NCBI GenBank assembly: GCA_050013795.1
Contig: JBEKEO010000142.1
Span: 1 to 8,162, forward strand
Direction: 5' to 3'
From: CAWHOW01 sp050013795
Lineage (GTDB): Bacteria > Bacteroidota > Bacteroidia > Bacteroidales > CG2-30-32-10
DNA length: 8,162 bases
Positions 7,044 through 8,162 of the stretch are shown here, one piece after another. The translations under genes were made by a program, and so were the position numbers. The notes beneath the pieces were generated by a model, which was given only the letters and a program-made list of their open reading frames with translations, was not told the DNA's origin and did no database searches. Positions within the stretch are counted from its first letter, which is position 1. Each line of letters begins with the position of its first letter.

Positions 7044-7132
7044 CTTTGTGAACCTTTGAGATTCTCTGTGAAACTTTGTGGAATAGCTATACACAAAGTA
7101 ACACAAAGTAGCCGTAAAGTTGCTCAAAGAAA
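7044..7132. repeat. Inverted array of about 10-base CTTTGTG / CACAAAG repeats
   Basis: Seen: the left half has four 10-base units starting at 7044, 7054, 7064 and 7074 (CTTTGTGAAC, CTTTGAGATT, CTCTGTGAAA, CTTTGTGGAA). An 8-base centre (7084-7091, containing the palindrome TAGCTA) separates them from four complementary units at 7092, 7102, 7113 and 7123 (CACAAAGTAA, CACAAAGTAGC, CGTAAAGTTG, CTCAAAGAAA). CTTTGTG at 7074-7080 pairs exactly with CACAAAG at 7092-7098, and the second pair is in register. The outer units are more degenerate and one base out of phase. It lies in the 198-base spacer between two divergent genes. Similar CTTTGTG strings are, as far as I recall, widespread between genes in Bacteroidota, but I know of no proven function. 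Confidence 0.8.
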
Positions 7133-7140
7133 GTTTCTTT
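7126..7140. repeat. Short perfect inverted repeat at the edge of the array
   Basis: AAAGAAA (7126-7132) and TTTCTTT (7134-7140) are perfect complements around a single G, and overlap the last unit of the 10-base array. As RNA the one-base loop would force the inner pairs open. It could be a protein-binding palindrome or simply the end of the dispersed element. Confidence 0.45.
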
Positions 7141-7177
7141 AGTTAGTTTTTTTACTATAAGCTTTCAATCTATCATA

Positions 7178-7185
7178 CAAAACTA
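7178..7185 (-). promoter_or_regulatory. Putative -7 box (TAGTTTTG) for the glycosyltransferase operon
   Basis: Read on the minus strand, 7185-7178 is TAGTTTTG, an exact TAnnTTTG match. The -33 position offers only CTG in place of TTG. Transcription would start near 7171 and leave a leader of about 155 bases that includes the whole repeat array. On the plus strand TAATTTTA (7187-7194), one mismatch from consensus, is the best candidate for murB, so the two promoters would be almost back to back. Confidence 0.35.
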
Positions 7186-7213
7186 TTAATTTTACAAAAT
7201 ATATCAGCATAAT

Positions 7214-8162
7214 ATGATCATTATTGAAAACGTTTCATTAAAACCTTACAACACTTTTGGTATAGAAGCAACGGCTGCAATCTTTGCTGAAATGCATACC
7301 TTGCAGGACGTACAGTTGTTTCTGAATACAGACAAATACAAGGGAAGACCTTTGCTTATTCTTGGCGGCGGCAGTAATATTTTATTTACCCATGACGTTG
7401 AAGGCATAGTGGTGAAGATCAGCACTAAGGGTATCATGAAAATTACCGAGACGGATGAACATGTTTTCCTGAATGTTCAGGCCGGTGTTGACTGGAACGA
7501 ATTCGTGGATTACTGCCTGAATAATGATCTTGGCGGTGTTGAGAACCTTGCCCTTATTCCCGGCAACGTAGGCAGCAGCCCTATACAAAACATTGGCGCC
7601 TACGGAGCTGAAGTTAAAGACGTGATAGAATCAGTTGAAGTGGTGGATATGCAAACCATACAAATGTACGAGCTTACGAACAAAGACTGCAAGTTTGGAT
7701 ACCGCAACAGTATATTTAAAAATGAACTGAAAGGCAAAGTGATCATTGTTTCAGTAACATTTAAAATGAATAAAATTCATAAGCTGAATTTAGATTATGG
7801 CGCTTTAAAACAAGAACTGAAAGACAGGAAAATTACAAAACCAACCATACAGGATGTAGCCAAAGTAGTTAGTGATATACGCCGCTGCAAATTACCTGAC
7901 CCTAAAGAAATAGGTAATTCAGGCAGTTTCTTTAAAAACCCATCCCTAAATAATAACGACTTTACTAAACTGAAATCTGCGTTTCCCGGTATTCCATCTT
8001 ATACACAAGCGGACAATTCTTTTAAAATTCCTGCCGGCTGGCTTATTGAGCAATGCGGCTGGAAAGGATACAGGGATGGCGATACAGGTGTACATGCCCA
8101 GCAAGCCCTTGTGCTTGTTAATTATGGGACTGCCACAGGTAAACAAGTACTGGCATTAGCTA
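7214..8162 (+). CDS. murB: UDP-N-acetylenolpyruvoylglucosamine reductase (MurB), 3' end outside window
   Basis: Seen: 316 codons from the ATG at 7214 with no stop before the window edge. The FAD-binding signatures are 'LILGGGSNIL' (48-57) and 'IPGNVGSSPIQNIGAYG' (115-131). 'FGYRNSIFK' (161-169) supplies the catalytic arginine, Arg164 (E. coli Arg159). 'GNSGSFFKNP' (234-243) supplies the catalytic serine, Ser237 (E. coli Ser229). 'AGWLIEQCGWKG' (274-285) is the late MurB motif. The inserted 'YGAL' region (195-198) marks a type I, E. coli-like MurB. The last catalytic glutamate (E. coli Glu325) should fall just past the edge; a full length near 340 residues is expected. Known: a cytoplasmic flavoenzyme that uses NADPH to reduce UDP-GlcNAc-enolpyruvate to UDP-MurNAc, the second committed step of peptidoglycan synthesis. 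It is divergent from the glycosyltransferase operon. Confidence 0.97.
   Translation, partial: MIIIENVSLKPYNTFGIEATAAIFAEMHTLQDVQLFLNTDKYKGRPLLILGGGSNILFTHDVEGIVVKISTKGIMKITETDEHVFLNVQAGVDWNEFVDYCLNNDLGGVENLALIPGNVGSSPIQNIGAYGAEVKDVIESVEVVDMQTIQMYELTNKDCKFGYRNSIFKNELKGKVIIVSVTFKMNKIHKLNLDYGALKQELKDRKITKPTIQDVAKVVSDIRRCKLPDPKEIGNSGSFFKNPSLNNNDFTKLKSAFPGIPSYTQADNSFKIPAGWLIEQCGWKGYRDGDTGVHAQQALVLVNYGTATGKQVLALA

Noticed and set aside
7044..7132. CRISPR array
   Set aside because: Units are only 10 bases, have no unique spacers, and reverse orientation at the centre.
7246..8146. Three minus-strand open frames (7246-7437, 7382-7588, 7946-8146)
   Set aside because: All are opposite murB, which is unmistakable on the plus strand.

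Overview
The window looks like chromosomal DNA from a member of the Bacteroidota, probably an uncultured or environmental lineage. The evidence is a large secreted protein ending in a type IX secretion (Por) sorting domain, perfect TAnnTTTG -7 promoter boxes in front of short leaders, moderately AT-rich DNA, weak Shine-Dalgarno sequences, and a Bacteroidota-style FtsE ATPase. I cannot name the genus.

Layout from left to right. A beta-ketoacyl-ACP synthase gene (1-801, minus strand) runs off the left edge without its C-terminal third, and has a GC-rich palindrome inside its coding sequence at the edge. A 248-base divergent spacer follows, with a likely plus-strand promoter. A 903-residue surface or secreted protein (1050-3761, plus) carries a signal peptide, an N-terminal beta-sandwich-like region, Ig-like and SprB-like repeats, Fn3-like modules and a T9SS sorting tail. 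It ends at a clear hairpin terminator whose T-tract contains the -7 box for the next unit. That unit is a 66-residue protein of unknown function (3846-4046), followed by an FtsE-type ABC ATPase (4091-4801).

On the minus strand, two glycosyltransferase genes of the GT-B/GT4 type (7015->5900, then 5922->4774) overlap each other by 23 bases and form one operon. The second runs tail-to-tail into ftsE with a 28-base overlap. A divergent spacer of about 200 bases (7016-7213) separates the glycosyltransferases from murB (7214 onward, plus, cut by the right edge). This spacer contains a striking array of roughly 10-base repeats in inverted orientation.

Functionally the genes are mostly envelope-related: peptidoglycan precursor synthesis (MurB), division/envelope ABC ATPase (FtsE), surface glycan assembly (two glycosyltransferases), acyl-chain synthesis (KAS) and a T9SS-exported surface protein. 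They look like adjacent small transcription units and not one pathway. I see no mobile element, CRISPR array, tRNA, rRNA or defence system, and no convincing new multi-gene system. The most unusual signals are the phased inverted repeat array and the GC-rich intragenic palindrome.
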